Of a stretch of DNA of 55,104 nt, positions 19,774-31,503 are shown piece by piece. The stretch covers positions 1-55,104 of the forward strand of contig RPOR01000010.1 in assembly GCA_003820645.1 (NCBI GenBank). Direction: 5' to 3'. The number at the start of each line of letters is the position of its first letter. Within the stretch, counting starts at the first letter, position 1. The stretch is from Betaproteobacteria bacterium (GTDB lineage Bacteria > Pseudomonadota > Gammaproteobacteria > Burkholderiales > SG8-41). Below the pieces are notes generated by a model, which was not told the DNA's origin, did no database searches, and saw only the letters and a list, made by a program, of their open reading frames with translations. The position numbers were made by a program, and so were the translations under genes.

Positions 19774-21242
19774 TGCCCGCCGCGGGTTCCGACCTGCCGG
19801 CCGTGCGCACGCTCGGCATACGCCGGTTGACGGTCGACAGCCGCACTGTCAAGACCGGCGACACTTTTGTGGCCTACCCCGGCGAGTCCCGCGACGGCCG
19901 CGACTATATCGCCGAGGCCATTGCCAATGGCGCTGCATCGGTGTTGTGGGATGCCGATGGTTATGCGTGGAACGGCCGCTGGCGGGTGCCGAACCTCGGT
20001 ATTGCGCATTTGCGGCGCAAGGCCGGCGTTATCGCCAGCGAGGTTTATGGCAAACCCAGCGCCAAGCTGTGGGCCGTCGGCGTTACCGGAACCAACGGCA
20101 AGACTTCGTGCAGCCAGTGGATCGCGCAGTCGCTGACCCGCGCGAAACGCAAATGTGCGGTGATCGGTACGCTGGGCAGCGGCTTTCCCGGTCGGCTCGA
20201 TGCACATGCCAATACGACGCCGGATGCGGTTACGCTGCATGCGCGCATGCGCACCATGGCGCGCGCCGGCGCGCACGCCGTGTGCATGGAAGTGTCGTCC
20301 CATGGCATCGATCAGGACCGGCTGGCCGGGGTTGAATTCGACGTCGCACTGCTGACCAACCTGACGCGCGACCATCTCGATTATCACGGCACGATGCGGC
20401 AGTACCAGGCGGCGAAGGCGCGGCTCTTTCGCTGGCCGACGCTCAGCCACGCCGTGCTCAATCTGGATGATGCGTTCGGGCGCGAACTGGCTCAGCGCTG
20501 GAAATACCAGCGCGCGCGCCCGCTGGGTTATGGCTTTCAGGCGCGTGCAGCGCGGGCGCGACTGCCCTGCGTCGTGGGCCGGAACCTGCGTCTCGGCCTC
20601 GACGGCATGTCATTCGACATTGTCTCGCCATGGGGTCGGGCGACACTGCAAAGTCCGTTGATCGGTGGTTTCAATGCGGCGAACCTGCTGGGTTCGCTGG
20701 CGGTGCTGCTGGTCAGCGAGATCAGTCTCGACCAGTCGGTGGCGGCGCTGGAGAAAGTGCTGCCGGTGCCCGGACGCATGGAGCGTTACGGCGGCGGTCG
20801 CGCACCACTGGTGATCGTCGATTATGCGCACACCCCGGATGCGCTGGAAAAGGTTCTGCGCAGCCTGCGTGAAACCGCGGGCAAGCGATCCCGCCTGTTC
20901 TGCGTGTTCGGTTGCGGCGGTGACCGCGACCGCGGCAAGCGCCCGCTGATGGGTGCCGTGGCGTCGCGTATCGCCGATGAAGTCATCATCACCAGCGACA
21001 ATCCGCGCAGCGAGGATCCGGCGGCGATTATCGCCGAAATTGCCGAGGGCGTTGCCGGCAGGCACGAACAGATCACCGATCGCAGACAGGCCGTGATGCG
21101 GGCACTTGCGCTGGCGCAGCGTGGCGATGTGGTGCTGATTGCCGGCAAGGGCCATGAGCGGTACCAGGAGATCGGCGGCGTGAAGCGCCGTTACAGCGAT
21201 GCCGCGGCAGTGCGTGCCGCGCTGGCCAGGAGTGCGCGGTGA
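19770..21242 (+). CDS. murE: UDP-N-acetylmuramoyl-L-alanyl-D-glutamate--2,6-diaminopimelate ligase
   Basis: GVTGTNGKTSCSQW; SHGIDQDRLAGVEFDVALLTNLTRDHLDYHGTM; DNPRSEDP. Confidence 0.96.
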   Translation: MMPAAGSDLPAVRTLGIRRLTVDSRTVKTGDTFVAYPGESRDGRDYIAEAIANGAASVLWDADGYAWNGRWRVPNLGIAHLRRKAGVIASEVYGKPSAKLWAVGVTGTNGKTSCSQWIAQSLTRAKRKCAVIGTLGSGFPGRLDAHANTTPDAVTLHARMRTMARAGAHAVCMEVSSHGIDQDRLAGVEFDVALLTNLTRDHLDYHGTMRQYQAAKARLFRWPTLSHAVLNLDDAFGRELAQRWKYQRARPLGYGFQARAARARLPCVVGRNLRLGLDGMSFDIVSPWGRATLQSPLIGGFNAANLLGSLAVLLVSEISLDQSVAALEKVLPVPGRMERYGGGRAPLVIVDYAHTPDALEKVLRSLRETAGKRSRLFCVFGCGGDRDRGKRPLMGAVASRIADEVIITSDNPRSEDPAAIIAEIAEGVAGRHEQITDRRQAVMRALALAQRGDVVLIAGKGHERYQEIGGVKRRYSDAAAVRAALARSAR

Positions 21243-22603
21243 TGACGCTTGCCCAGGCAGCCGTGGTGGCTGGCGGCGAACTGCACGGCGCTGACATACC
21301 CTTTGATGATGTCTGCACCGACAGCCGCGTGGCGAAAAGCGGCGATTTGTTCATTGCATTGCGCGGCGAACGCTACGATGGGCATGACTTTGTGGCGCAG
21401 GCCGCCGCCGCGGGCGCCGTTGCCGCCCTGGTAGATCACGCGCACGCCGGCTTGCCGCTGCCCGGTTTGCCGACGGCTGCGGTTGGCGACACCACTGTTG
21501 CGCTGGGCGCGCTGGCGGCGCACTGGCGCCGGCAGTTCGCATTGCCGTTGATTGCGGTAGTCGGCTCCAATGGCAAAACCACCGTCAAGGAAATGATCGC
21601 CGCCTGCCTGCGCGAGCACTTCGGCGACGCCGCGGTGCTGGCGACCCGCGGCAATCTCAATAACCAGATCGGCGTGCCACTGACGCTGCTCGCGCTGCGC
21701 GTTGCGCACCGCGCGGCGGTGGTGGAGATCGGCATGAACCACCCGGGAGAAACGACCCAGTTGGCGGCGCTTGCTGCACCGACGATCGCAGTGGTCAACA
21801 ACGCGCAGCGCGAACATCAGGAATTCATGCGCTCCGTTGCCGATGTCGCGGCTGAACATGCCGCTCTGGTCCGGGCGCTGCCCGCGGCCGGCGTAGCCGT
21901 GATCAACGCCGACGATGCGCATGCCGGCGTCTGGCGCGATGCCGCCGGTGCGCGCACGGTCCGCGACTTCGGGCTGCAAACAGGCGCAGTGCGCGCGCAG
22001 TCCCGGATGCTGGCGGCATCGGCGCAACTCGAAGTGACGACGCCGGAGGCGAGCGCGGCTTTTGTCCTGCCGCTGGCCGGAGAACACAGTGTGCGTAACG
22101 CGCTGGCGGCGATCGCTGCTGCCACCGCGGCAGGTGCGCCGCTGGCTGCCTGTGCGCGCGCGCTGGCCTGCTTCGTCGCGGTCAGGGGCCGCCTGCAGGT
22201 CAAGGCCGGCCTGCGCGGCGCGACGCTGATCGACGACACCTACAACGCCAATCCGGACTCGGTGCGCGCGGCAATTGACGTGCTCGCGCGGATGCCTGGA
22301 CACAGGCTGCTGGTGCTGGGCGACATGGGTGAAGTCGGCGCGCAGGGTATCGCCTTTCACAAGGAGGTTGGTACGTATGCGCGGGGTGCCGGCATCGAGC
22401 GGCTCTACGGGCTGGGGGACCTTGCCGTCGAGGCAGTGCGCGCGTTCGGCGCCGGTGCCCGGCACTACGCCCGCATCGAGGACCTGCTGGCGGATGTCGA
22501 GAACGCACTGGGCCCGCAGACTGCGCTGCTGGTCAAGGGGTCGCGCTTCATGCAGATGGAGCGCGTCGTGCGCAGCTTCGAAGTGTCAACGGCGGGGACA
22601 TAA
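21239..22603 (+). CDS. murF: UDP-N-acetylmuramoyl-tripeptide--D-alanyl-D-alanine ligase
   Basis: VVGSNGKTTVKEMIAACL; TRGNLNNQIGVPLTLL; DDTYNANPDSVRAAID. Confidence 0.96.
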   Translation: MMTLAQAAVVAGGELHGADIPFDDVCTDSRVAKSGDLFIALRGERYDGHDFVAQAAAAGAVAALVDHAHAGLPLPGLPTAAVGDTTVALGALAAHWRRQFALPLIAVVGSNGKTTVKEMIAACLREHFGDAAVLATRGNLNNQIGVPLTLLALRVAHRAAVVEIGMNHPGETTQLAALAAPTIAVVNNAQREHQEFMRSVADVAAEHAALVRALPAAGVAVINADDAHAGVWRDAAGARTVRDFGLQTGAVRAQSRMLAASAQLEVTTPEASAAFVLPLAGEHSVRNALAAIAAATAAGAPLAACARALACFVAVRGRLQVKAGLRGATLIDDTYNANPDSVRAAIDVLARMPGHRLLVLGDMGEVGAQGIAFHKEVGTYARGAGIERLYGLGDLAVEAVRAFGAGARHYARIEDLLADVENALGPQTALLVKGSRFMQMERVVRSFEVSTAGT

Positions 22604-22606
22604 ACG

Positions 22607-23692
22607 ATGCTGCTCGAACTGGCGCAATGGCTGGAACAGCATGTTCGTGCATTCAACGTCTTCAGTTACCTGACGCTGCGTGCAGTGCTCGCCTGCCTGA
22701 CGGCGCTGGTCATTTCATTTGTCGTCGGACCGGGACTGATCCGCAAGCTGGCAGCCTACAAGATTGGCCAGGCAGTGCGCGACGATGGCCCGCAGAGCCA
22801 TCTAGCCAAGGCCGGGACCCCAACCATGGGTGGCGCACTGATCCTGGTTTCGATCATTGTGACCACGCTGCTGTGGGCCGATCTGCAGAACCGTTTCGTC
22901 TGGGTGGTGCTGTTCGTAACCGTCGGTTTCGGCGCGGTGGGCTGGACCGACGACTACCGCAAGGTGGTGCATCGCAATCCCAAGGGATTGTCGGCACGGG
23001 TGAAGTTCTTCTGGCAATCGGTGATCGGCCTCACCGCGGCCATGGTCATCGCGTTCTCGACCAACCTGCCGGCGCAGACCGAGTTCATCGTGCCGTTTTT
23101 CAAGCAGGTGACCTACCCGCTGGGCGCCATCGGCTTTGTCACGATGACCTACTTCGTCATCGTCGGCACCAGCAACGCGGTAAACCTCACCGACGGGCTG
23201 GACGGCCTGGCGATCATGCCCACGGTGATGGTGGGCAGCGCGCTCGGCGTGTTCGCCTACGTCGCCGGCAATGCTGTGTTCGCCAAATATCTGGCGTTTC
23301 CCTACATCCCGGGCGCTGGTGAACTGGCGGTGATCTGCGGTGCGATCGCCGGCGCCGGCCTTGCCTTTTTGTGGTTCAACGCCTATCCCGCGGAAGTATT
23401 CATGGGGGATGTCGGTGCCCTGGCGCTCGGCGCCGCACTGGGCACGATTGCCGTCATAGTGCGGCAGGAAATCGTGCTTTTCATCATGGGCGGGGTGTTC
23501 GTCGTCGAAACCCTGTCGGTGATGCTGCAGGTCGCGTCATTCAAGCTGACCGGCAAGCGCATATTCCGCATGGCGCCGCTGCATCATCACTATGAACTCA
23601 AGGGCTGGAAGGAAAACCAGGTCGTCGTTCGCTTCTGGATCATTACGATGATGCTGGTGCTGATTGGCCTGTCGACGCTGAAGCTGCGATGA
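22607..23692 (+). CDS. mraY: Phospho-N-acetylmuramoyl-pentapeptide-transferase
   Basis: [39 protein letters not shown]. Confidence 0.97.
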   Translation: MLLELAQWLEQHVRAFNVFSYLTLRAVLACLTALVISFVVGPGLIRKLAAYKIGQAVRDDGPQSHLAKAGTPTMGGALILVSIIVTTLLWADLQNRFVWVVLFVTVGFGAVGWTDDYRKVVHRNPKGLSARVKFFWQSVIGLTAAMVIAFSTNLPAQTEFIVPFFKQVTYPLGAIGFVTMTYFVIVGTSNAVNLTDGLDGLAIMPTVMVGSALGVFAYVAGNAVFAKYLAFPYIPGAGELAVICGAIAGAGLAFLWFNAYPAEVFMGDVGALALGAALGTIAVIVRQEIVLFIMGGVFVVETLSVMLQVASFKLTGKRIFRMAPLHHHYELKGWKENQVVVRFWIITMMLVLIGLSTLKLR

Positions 23693-23810
23693 GATGCGAA
23701 ACCAAACGCAAAGCAGCGCAAAACAAACCAGCCGGCGATCCGTGCCGGATGCAGACCTGCCGGCGTGGCTGCCGCTGGTGGTGCAACGCGGCGACGGAGG
23801 GGTGCTGCTG

Positions 23811-25190
23811 ATGCTCGATCTCGAGAGCGTGCGCGTACTGGTGATCGGTCTCGGCGACAGCGGGTTGTCGATGGTGCGCTGGCTGCAGCGCCGCGGTGCG
23901 CTGGTGCGCGCCACAGACACCCGCGCTGTGCCACCGCATGCGGCCACGCTGGGTCGTGAATTGCCGCAGGTGCCGCTCGCATTGGGTGTTGCGCCGGACG
24001 ACCAGCTGCGCGACGCGGATGTCATTGCGGTGAGTCCCGGTGTTGACAGGCGCGCGGGCGCGATCGCAGAGGCTGCCCAGCGGGGCATACCGGTGGTGGG
24101 CGACGTCGAGTTGTTCGCGCAGGCACTGGCGCTGCGTCGTGATGCGCCGCCGCTGATCGCGATCACCGGCTCCAACGGCAAGAGCACGGTGACAGCGATG
24201 GCGGGTGCGATCTGCGACGCGGCCGGCCTGCGGCCCGTGGTCGCCGGCAACATCGGGCTGCCGGCACTGGACGCGTTGATGGCGATTGAGGACGGCGCGG
24301 CGCTGCCCGGCGTGTTTGTGCTGGAACTGTCGAGCTTTCAACTGGAGAGCACGGAGTCATTGCGGCCGCAGGCGGCGACGGTGCTCAATCTGTCGGAGGA
24401 TCATCTCGACCGCTACGACAGCATGCGCGAATACGCTGCGGCGAAGCGCCGAATTTTTGCCGGCAGCGGTACTCAGGTGCTCAATCGTCAGGATGATTGG
24501 AGCGTCGGCATGGCGCTGCCGGGGCGCAGCGTGGTCCACTTTGGACTGGATGCGCCGCGCGATCCGGAGGCCTGGGGAGTCGCCGGTGCGGATGCGCATG
24601 CGATGCTCACGCGTGGCAAGGTGACGCTGGCGCCGGTTGCCGCGCTGCGCGTCGCCGGTTTGCACAATGCCGCCAACGCATTGGCTGCCGGCGCGCTGTG
24701 TCGCGCCATCGGTGTTGTCGATGCCGCCATCGTCAGCGCTTGGCAGACTTTTGCCGGGCTGCCACATCGCGTAGAAAAAATAAATGAAATCAATAAGATA
24801 GAATTTTTTGACGATTCCAAAGGCACCAATGTTGGCGCGACCGTCGCGGCGCTCACTGGTATGCCGCAGCCGGTCGTGCTGATCGCCGGTGGTGACGGCA
24901 AGGGGCAGGATTTCACGCCGCTGGCGGCGGCGGTGCGACGCAAGGCGCGCGCCGTGGTGCTGATCGGGCGTGACGCCGGCCGCATTGAGCAGGCCATCGG
25001 TAATCACGTGCCGCTGTTGCACGCCGCCGATATGGTGCAGGCGGTGGATCTTGCATTCAATGCGGCGCAGCCCGGTGATGCCGTGTTGTTGTCACCGGCC
25101 TGCGCGAGTTATGACATGTACCGCAATTACATCCATCGCGCGGAAGTCTTTGCCGATGCGGTGGCGGCGCTCGGACGGAGGTGCGCGTGA
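23811..25190 (+). CDS. murD: UDP-N-acetylmuramoylalanine--D-glutamate ligase
   Basis: [47 protein letters not shown]. Start chosen by strong GGAGGGG upstream; in-frame ATG also at 23694. Confidence 0.95.
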   Translation: MLDLESVRVLVIGLGDSGLSMVRWLQRRGALVRATDTRAVPPHAATLGRELPQVPLALGVAPDDQLRDADVIAVSPGVDRRAGAIAEAAQRGIPVVGDVELFAQALALRRDAPPLIAITGSNGKSTVTAMAGAICDAAGLRPVVAGNIGLPALDALMAIEDGAALPGVFVLELSSFQLESTESLRPQAATVLNLSEDHLDRYDSMREYAAAKRRIFAGSGTQVLNRQDDWSVGMALPGRSVVHFGLDAPRDPEAWGVAGADAHAMLTRGKVTLAPVAALRVAGLHNAANALAAGALCRAIGVVDAAIVSAWQTFAGLPHRVEKINEINKIEFFDDSKGTNVGATVAALTGMPQPVVLIAGGDGKGQDFTPLAAAVRRKARAVVLIGRDAGRIEQAIGNHVPLLHAADMVQAVDLAFNAAQPGDAVLLSPACASYDMYRNYIHRAEVFADAVAALGRRCA

Positions 25191-26365
25191 GTTCGCAACT
25201 GAGCCAGCACTACGCGATGACCAGTCAGCGCGCCGCGGGGGCGGAGTACGACAGCGCGCTGATCTGGGTGACCATACTGCTGCTCGGATTCGGTATGGTG
25301 ATGGTGTATTCGGCGTCGATTGCCATTGCCGAAGGCGGCCGCAGTACCGGCAACAGTGCGACTTACTATCTGGCGCGGCACGCATCCTACGTGCTGGTGA
25401 GTCTGGTCGCCGCCGCCATTGTGTTCGAGGTTCCGCTGCGCGTCTGGCAGCGTGTCGCACCGGTTTTGTTCGTCGTCGGCCTGGTCCTCCTCGCATTGGT
25501 GCTGATTCCGGGCATCGGGCGCGAGGTCAACGGCAGCCGCCGCTGGCTGCCGCTGGGCGTTGTCAATCTGCAGCCGTCGGAGCTGATGAAGCTGTGCGCG
25601 GTGATCTATGCCGCGGATTACACCGTGCGCAAGGCGGCATTCATGCACAGCCTGCGCCGCGGATTTCTGCCGATGCTGGCCGTGATGCTGTTGACCGGAG
25701 GGCTGCTGCTGCGGCAGCCCGATTTCGGCGCATTTGCCGTTATCACCGTGATTGCGATGGGGATCCTGTTCCTCGGCGGCATGAGCTGGCGGCTGTTTGC
25801 GGGGCTGATCGTCATGCTGCTGATCGGTTTCCTGGTGCTGATCTGGAGCAGCCCGTACCGGATGCAGCGGGTGATCGGTTTCATGGATCCGTGGGCAGAC
25901 CCATACGGCAAGGGATATCAGCTGTCGCACGCACTGATCGCGTTCGGGCGCGGCGAATGGTTCGGCGTCGGGTTGGGCGCGAGCGTGGAAAAACTATTCT
26001 ACCTGCCCGAAGCGCACACGGATTTTCTACTGGCAGTGATCGCCGAGGAGCTCGGTTTCATCGGTGTGCTGACGCTGCTGCTGCTGTTTGCATGGATCGT
26101 CTGGCGCGCGTTTGCGGTCGGCCAGCGTGCCGCCAACCTCGAACGCCCGTTCGCCGCACTGGTGGCGCGGGGCATCGGCCTGTGGATCGGCGTGCAGGTC
26201 ATCATCAACATGGGCGTCAACATGGGGGTGTTGCCGACCAAGGGACTGACGCTGCCACTGATGTCATTCGGCGGCAGCGCGATACTTGCCACGTGTTGCG
26301 CGCTTGCCGTGCTGCTGCGCGTGGATTGGGAGAACCGGCAGATGGCCCGGGGCTTTACCGTATGA
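25187..26365 (+). CDS. ftsW: Lipid II polymerase / cell division protein FtsW
   Basis: SEDS family, polytopic; [51 protein letters not shown]. Confidence 0.96.
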   Translation: MSSQLSQHYAMTSQRAAGAEYDSALIWVTILLLGFGMVMVYSASIAIAEGGRSTGNSATYYLARHASYVLVSLVAAAIVFEVPLRVWQRVAPVLFVVGLVLLALVLIPGIGREVNGSRRWLPLGVVNLQPSELMKLCAVIYAADYTVRKAAFMHSLRRGFLPMLAVMLLTGGLLLRQPDFGAFAVITVIAMGILFLGGMSWRLFAGLIVMLLIGFLVLIWSSPYRMQRVIGFMDPWADPYGKGYQLSHALIAFGRGEWFGVGLGASVEKLFYLPEAHTDFLLAVIAEELGFIGVLTLLLLFAWIVWRAFAVGQRAANLERPFAALVARGIGLWIGVQVIINMGVNMGVLPTKGLTLPLMSFGGSAILATCCALAVLLRVDWENRQMARGFTV

Positions 26366-27435
26366 GCCGCACGATCCTGATCATGGCAGGCGGCACTGGT
26401 GGCCACATTTTCCCGGCGCTGGCCGTGGCCGATGTGCTGCGCGACAGGGGCTGGAACGTGGTCTGGCTGGGTGCGCGCGGCGGCATGGAAGAGCGGTTGG
26501 TACCGGCGCGCGGTTATGCCATGGCGTGGATTCGTTTCGGCGGTGTGCGCGGCAAGGGCTGGCTGCGCAAGCTGCTGCTGCCGGCTGCACTGCTGGTTGC
26601 TTTCTGGCAAAGCGCTGCCGCGATCTTCCGTCATCGTCCCGATGTCGTGCTCGGCATGGGCGGATATGCAGCGTTTCCCGGGGGCATGATGGCCGCGCTG
26701 TTCGGCAAGCCGCTGCTGATTCACGAACAGAATGCAGTTCCCGGTCTGGCAAACCGCGTGCTGGCCAGTGTTGCTGATCGCGTGCTGGCGGCGTTTCCGG
26801 ATGCGTTCAACGGCAGGGTCGACGTGATCTGGTCGGGTAATCCGGTGCGTGCCGACATCGTAAATCTGCCGCCGCCCGAGGTGCGTTTCGCCAACCGCAG
26901 CGGTCCGTTGCGGGTATTCGTGGTCGGCGGCAGCCTTGGCGCGAAAGCGCTCAATGAAACGGTGCCGCAGGCTATCGCCCTGCTGCCGGATGCGGAGCGG
27001 CCGATGGTCACGCACCAGGCCGGCACTGCGCATGTCGATGCGCTGCGCGCCGCCTACCGCGCGGCAGGCGTTGATGCCGAGGTTCTGGCTTTCATCGACG
27101 ACATGGCGGCACGTTACGGTGCGGCCGACCTGATCATTTGCCGCGCCGGCGCGACTACCGTGGCCGAACTTGCGGTTGCCGGCGTTGGCGGCATATTCGT
27201 GCCCTTTCCCCACGCGGTCGATGATCACCAGACACGTAATGCACGGTATCTTGCCGACCGCGGCGCCGCAATGGTGATGTCGCAGCAGGATCTGAAGCCG
27301 CAGTCGCTGGCCGATGTGTTGCGCGGGCTGACGCGCGGAAAATTGCTGGAGATGGCGCGCGCGGCGCGAGCTGCCGGCAAGCCGGACGCTGCGTCGAAAG
27401 TGGCGGAGTACTGCATGGAGCTTGCGCCGTCATGA
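26362..27435 (+). CDS. murG: UDP-N-acetylglucosamine--N-acetylmuramyl-(pentapeptide) pyrophosphoryl-undecaprenol N-acetylglucosamine transferase
   Basis: [62 protein letters not shown]. Confidence 0.96.
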   Translation: MSRTILIMAGGTGGHIFPALAVADVLRDRGWNVVWLGARGGMEERLVPARGYAMAWIRFGGVRGKGWLRKLLLPAALLVAFWQSAAAIFRHRPDVVLGMGGYAAFPGGMMAALFGKPLLIHEQNAVPGLANRVLASVADRVLAAFPDAFNGRVDVIWSGNPVRADIVNLPPPEVRFANRSGPLRVFVVGGSLGAKALNETVPQAIALLPDAERPMVTHQAGTAHVDALRAAYRAAGVDAEVLAFIDDMAARYGAADLIICRAGATTVAELAVAGVGGIFVPFPHAVDDHQTRNARYLADRGAAMVMSQQDLKPQSLADVLRGLTRGKLLEMARAARAAGKPDAASKVAEYCMELAPS

Positions 27436-28829
27436 GGCACAAGGTCCGACAGGTGCATTTCGTGGGCATTGGCGGCGCCGGCATGAGCGGGATCGCTGAA
27501 GTGCTGCTCAACCTCGGCTATGCGGTGACGGGTTCCGATTTGAGCGAAGGCAATGCCACGCGCCGCCTTGCCGGGCTCGGTGCGCAGGTGCGCATCGGCC
27601 ATGCCGCGGAGCATGTCGCCGATGCCGATGTTGTCGTGGTCTCGAGCGCCGTCAGGGCTGACAACCCGGAAGTCATTGCAGCACGTGCGCGGCATGTGCC
27701 CGTGGTGCCGCGGGCACTGATGCTGGCGGAACTGATGCGTCTGAAGCAGGGCATCGCGGTTGCCGGTACACACGGCAAGACCACGACTACCAGTCTCGCA
27801 GCCAGCGTGCTCGCTGAAGGCGGACTCGATCCGACTTTCGTCATCGGCGGGCGGTTGGAAAGCGCAGGCGTGCACGCGCGGCTGGGTGCCGGCGAATTCA
27901 TCGTTGCCGAAGCGGACGAATCGGACGCGTCGTTCCTGCATCTGCAGCCGGTGATCTCCGTGGTTACCAACATCGATGCGGACCACATGGAGACCTACGA
28001 TCATTCTCTGGACAAGCTGAAGCAGGCTTTCGTCGACTTTGTCGAACGTCTGCCGTTCTACGGTGTCGCCGTACTGTGCAATGACGATGCCAACGTCCGC
28101 GCCATCATGCCGCGCCTGACCAAGGCGGTCGTCACTTACGGTGTCAGTGAGGGCGCGCAGGTTCGCGCGCAGGCGGTGGTCGCGGACGCCGGCCGCATGC
28201 ACTTCCGGGTGCAGCGTACGAACGGCAAACGGCTGCCCGATCTCGACATCACGCTGAACCTGCCGGGTGTGCATAACGTACAGAATGCACTGGCGGCCAT
28301 TGCGGTGGGCATGGAGGTTGGCGTTGCCGACGGGAAAATCATCAAGGCGCTGGGCGAGTTCAAGGGAGTGGGGCGTCGCTTTCAGCGTTATGGAGCAATC
28401 AGGCTGCCCGGCGGTGGCGTCGTCGATCTGATCGATGACTACGGCCACCACCCGGTGGAAATGGCGGCGACCATCGCCGCCGTGCGTGGTGCATTTCCCG
28501 GGCGGCGGCTGATGCTGGTGTTCCAGCCGCATCGTTATACCCGGACCCGCGACTGTTTCGAGGACTTTGCCCGCGTGCTGTCGAGTGTCGATGCGCTGCT
28601 GCTGACAGAGGTGTACGCAGCGGGTGAGGCACCGATCGTTGCGGCCGATGGCCGCGCGCTGGCACGCGCGGTGCGCGTACTGGGCAAGGTTGAACCGGTG
28701 TTTGTCGAACACGTGGCCGACTTGCCGGCGGCGATACGCAGTGCCGCACGTGACGGTGATGTGGTGCTGGCGATGGGCGCCGGGTCGATCGGCACGGTTG
28801 CCGGGCGACTGGCCAGCGAAAGTGCGTGA
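27432..28829 (+). CDS. murC: UDP-N-acetylmuramate--L-alanine ligase
   Basis: [56 protein letters not shown]. Confidence 0.96.
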   Translation: MRHKVRQVHFVGIGGAGMSGIAEVLLNLGYAVTGSDLSEGNATRRLAGLGAQVRIGHAAEHVADADVVVVSSAVRADNPEVIAARARHVPVVPRALMLAELMRLKQGIAVAGTHGKTTTTSLAASVLAEGGLDPTFVIGGRLESAGVHARLGAGEFIVAEADESDASFLHLQPVISVVTNIDADHMETYDHSLDKLKQAFVDFVERLPFYGVAVLCNDDANVRAIMPRLTKAVVTYGVSEGAQVRAQAVVADAGRMHFRVQRTNGKRLPDLDITLNLPGVHNVQNALAAIAVGMEVGVADGKIIKALGEFKGVGRRFQRYGAIRLPGGGVVDLIDDYGHHPVEMAATIAAVRGAFPGRRLMLVFQPHRYTRTRDCFEDFARVLSSVDALLLTEVYAAGEAPIVAADGRALARAVRVLGKVEPVFVEHVADLPAAIRSAARDGDVVLAMGAGSIGTVAGRLASESA

Positions 28830-29830
28830 GCCGGTATGACCCGCTTGAGCGAAAAGCCGACATGAACATGAGCGAGCAAGACCAAATGCGGCAACAGGGG
28901 CTGCGCGGTGAACTGCGCTGCGACGAGTCCATGGCGCGGCATGTCAGCTGGCGGGCGGGGGGCAGGGCTCGCTGCACGTATGCACCCGCGGACCTTGACG
29001 ACCTGGCAGCGTTTCTGCGCGGACTGCCCGACGGCCAGCCGGTTCATCTGGTGGGCCTGGGCAGCAATCTGCTGGTGCGCGACGGCGGATTTGACGGTAC
29101 GGTGATTTTCACGCACCGGGCATTGCGCGCCGTACGGGTGGTGCGGGACGCCGCAGGCGGCGAGATCCGGGCCGAGGTCGGTGTGGCGAGCCCCAGGGTC
29201 GCACGCATTGCGGCCTTGAACAACCTCGCGGGCGCCGAGTTTCTCGCCGGCATTCCGGGTACTGTCGGCGGCGCACTGGCGATGAACGCAGGTTGCTACG
29301 GCAGCGAAACCTGGGACGTCGTGGCACAGGTGGAAACCATCGATCGTAGCGGCACCTTGCGCATACGCACGCCGGGGCAGTACACCATCGGCTATCGCAG
29401 CGTAGTACGCCGCTGCCGGCAATTGTCGAGCGTGCCGGGCAGCCTGCAAAAAAATGGCGATGCCGGAGAGTGGTTCGTATCCGCGACTTTTCGCCTGCTG
29501 CACGGCGATGGCGTCGAGTCGCGGGCAAAGATCAAATCCCTGCTGTCGCAGCGCATTGCTGCGCAGCCGCTGGGCGTGCCCAACGCGGGATCGGTATTCC
29601 GCAATCCCCCGGGCGATTACGCAGCGCGGCTGATCGAAGCCTGCGGCCTGAAGGGACGGGTAATCGGCGGGGCCGCCATTTCGACGAAACATGCGAACTT
29701 CATCGTCAATACCGGCGGCGCCCGCGCCGCGGACATCGAGGCGCTGCTGGAGCTTGCGGAACGAAGTGTGCAGGAACGCTTCGGCATCCGTCTTGAACGC
29801 GAAGTGCGGTTGATCGGGGAACGAGCATGA
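28826..29830 (+). CDS. murB: UDP-N-acetylmuramate dehydrogenase
   Basis: [37 protein letters not shown]-type motif; [41 protein letters not shown]. Start codon uncertain. Confidence 0.95.
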   Translation: MSRYDPLERKADMNMSEQDQMRQQGLRGELRCDESMARHVSWRAGGRARCTYAPADLDDLAAFLRGLPDGQPVHLVGLGSNLLVRDGGFDGTVIFTHRALRAVRVVRDAAGGEIRAEVGVASPRVARIAALNNLAGAEFLAGIPGTVGGALAMNAGCYGSETWDVVAQVETIDRSGTLRIRTPGQYTIGYRSVVRRCRQLSSVPGSLQKNGDAGEWFVSATFRLLHGDGVESRAKIKSLLSQRIAAQPLGVPNAGSVFRNPPGDYAARLIEACGLKGRVIGGAAISTKHANFIVNTGGARAADIEALLELAERSVQERFGIRLEREVRLIGERA

Positions 29831-29849
29831 CGGGAAGAGCGCAATAGCG

Positions 29850-30761
29850 ATGAGCAGATTCGGAAAAATCGCCGTGCTGATGGGGGGCTTGAGCGCCGAG
29901 CGCGAAATATCGCTGATGAGCGGCAGCAACGTGCTCGCAGCCCTGTGCGCGACCGGGCTCGATGCCCATGCGTTCGATCCGGCCGAGCGCGAGATCTGCG
30001 AATTGAAGCGGGACGGTTTTGCGCGGGTATTCATTGCGCTGCATGGGCGATATGGTGAGGACGGCACGGTACAGGGGGCGCTGGAGCTGCTGCGCATCCC
30101 GTACACGGGCAGCGGCGTGATGGCTTCCGCGCTGGCGATGGACAAAGTGCGCACGAAAATGGTGTGGGCTGCAGCGGGCATACCGACGCCACGCTTTGAG
30201 GTGATCGAGGCAGGAAGCGACTGGTCCGGCGTGGCCGGACGCCTCGGCCTGCCGCTGATCGTCAAGCCGGTGCGCGAGGGTTCTACCATCGGGTTGACCA
30301 AAGTGACGGAGGCTGCCGGTCTGGCGCAGGCGTACGCGCTGGCAGCACGGCATGACGCAATGGTAATGGCGGAGGAATTCGTCAGCGGTGAGGAGTTGAC
30401 AGGCGGTTTCCTCGGGGAACAGGCATTGCCGTTGATCCGCATCGAGGCGCCGCAGGGCAACTACGATTATCAAAACAAGTACTTCAGCGATCAGACCAAG
30501 TATTACTGCCCGAGCGGACTGGCAGCTGCCGACGAGCAGCGTATTCGTGCGCTGGTGATGCAGGGTGCGCGAGCGCTGGGGTGTGAAGGCTGGGGCCGGG
30601 CCGACCTGATCCGCCGCGCCGACGGCAGCGTGCAATTCCTGGAAATGAACACTTCCCCGGGCATGACCGGGCACAGCCTGGTGCCGATGGCGGCGCGGCA
30701 GGCGGGGCTGTCGTTCAACGATCTGGTGGTACGGATACTGGAGCTGGCCCATGTGGGATAA
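29850..30761 (+). CDS. ddl: D-alanine--D-alanine ligase
   Basis: [55 protein letters not shown]. Confidence 0.96.
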   Translation: MSRFGKIAVLMGGLSAEREISLMSGSNVLAALCATGLDAHAFDPAEREICELKRDGFARVFIALHGRYGEDGTVQGALELLRIPYTGSGVMASALAMDKVRTKMVWAAAGIPTPRFEVIEAGSDWSGVAGRLGLPLIVKPVREGSTIGLTKVTEAAGLAQAYALAARHDAMVMAEEFVSGEELTGGFLGEQALPLIRIEAPQGNYDYQNKYFSDQTKYYCPSGLAAADEQRIRALVMQGARALGCEGWGRADLIRRADGSVQFLEMNTSPGMTGHSLVPMAARQAGLSFNDLVVRILELAHVG

Positions 30762-31488
30762 ACCGGCAGCGCTCAATATGCTGGCTGACTTGCTGTTTGT
30801 TGCCGCATTGCTCGGTGTGCTTTATGCGGGCGTGACCTATGCGGTGCGCCTGCCGGCGTTTGCGATCAATGGGATTCGGGTGGCCACGCCGCTCGAGCAT
30901 GTGACCCGCGCACAGATCGAGGAACTGGTCCGGCGCGAAGTGCGCGGCACCTTTTTCACGCTGAACCTGGCCTCGGCGCGCGCGGCTTTTGAAAGGCTGC
31001 CCTGGGTACGCAGCGCGGACGTGCGCCGCCAGTGGCCCGGCGGCCTCGAAATTGTCCTGACCGAGCATGTGCCGCTGGCACGCTGGGGCAAGGATGCGCT
31101 GGTCAACATCCATGGCGAAGTGTTCGAAGCGGCTTTTGACGGAGCGCTGCCGGTATTCAACGGACCAGCCGGTGCTGCCAAGGAGATGACCATTCAGTAC
31201 AACCACTTCCGGCGCAGCCTTGCCGCCATCGGCAAAACCCCCGGCGAGATCAATGTGTCCCCGCGGCGCGCTTGGCAGATCCACATGGACGACGGCGTGA
31301 CGCTCGATCTTGGCCGCGAGCATGTCGAGGAGCGGCTGCGGCGCTTCGTCGCCACGTATCCACGGACGATCGCGCGCATGAGCCACCCGGTGGACCGCGT
31401 CGATCTGCGATATGCCAACGGATTTGCCGCCAGGGTGCCGCGACTGCCGCCTGCGGCAGACGGAACCCGGCCAAAACGCGGCGTTTAG
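30751..31488 (+). CDS. ftsQ: Cell division protein FtsQ
   Basis: Single TM then POTRA-like region [76 protein letters not shown]. Confidence 0.94.
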   Translation: MWDKPAALNMLADLLFVAALLGVLYAGVTYAVRLPAFAINGIRVATPLEHVTRAQIEELVRREVRGTFFTLNLASARAAFERLPWVRSADVRRQWPGGLEIVLTEHVPLARWGKDALVNIHGEVFEAAFDGALPVFNGPAGAAKEMTIQYNHFRRSLAAIGKTPGEINVSPRRAWQIHMDDGVTLDLGREHVEERLRRFVATYPRTIARMSHPVDRVDLRYANGFAARVPRLPPAADGTRPKRGV

Positions 31489-31503
31489 GAAATCACAGGA
31501 ATC

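Noticed and set aside
23694-23810. 39-codon N-terminal extension of murD
   Set aside because: MurD homologs begin close to [10 protein letters not shown]; strong SD GGAGGGG precedes the ATG at 23811. Left open as an alternative start.
24970-26361. N-terminal half of the 821-aa ORF 24970..27435
   Set aside because: Out-of-frame overlap of murD end and ftsW; only the part from 26362 is a gene (murG).
28535-30460. 641-aa minus-strand ORF
   Set aside because: Antisense to murC/murB/ddl; compositional artefact.
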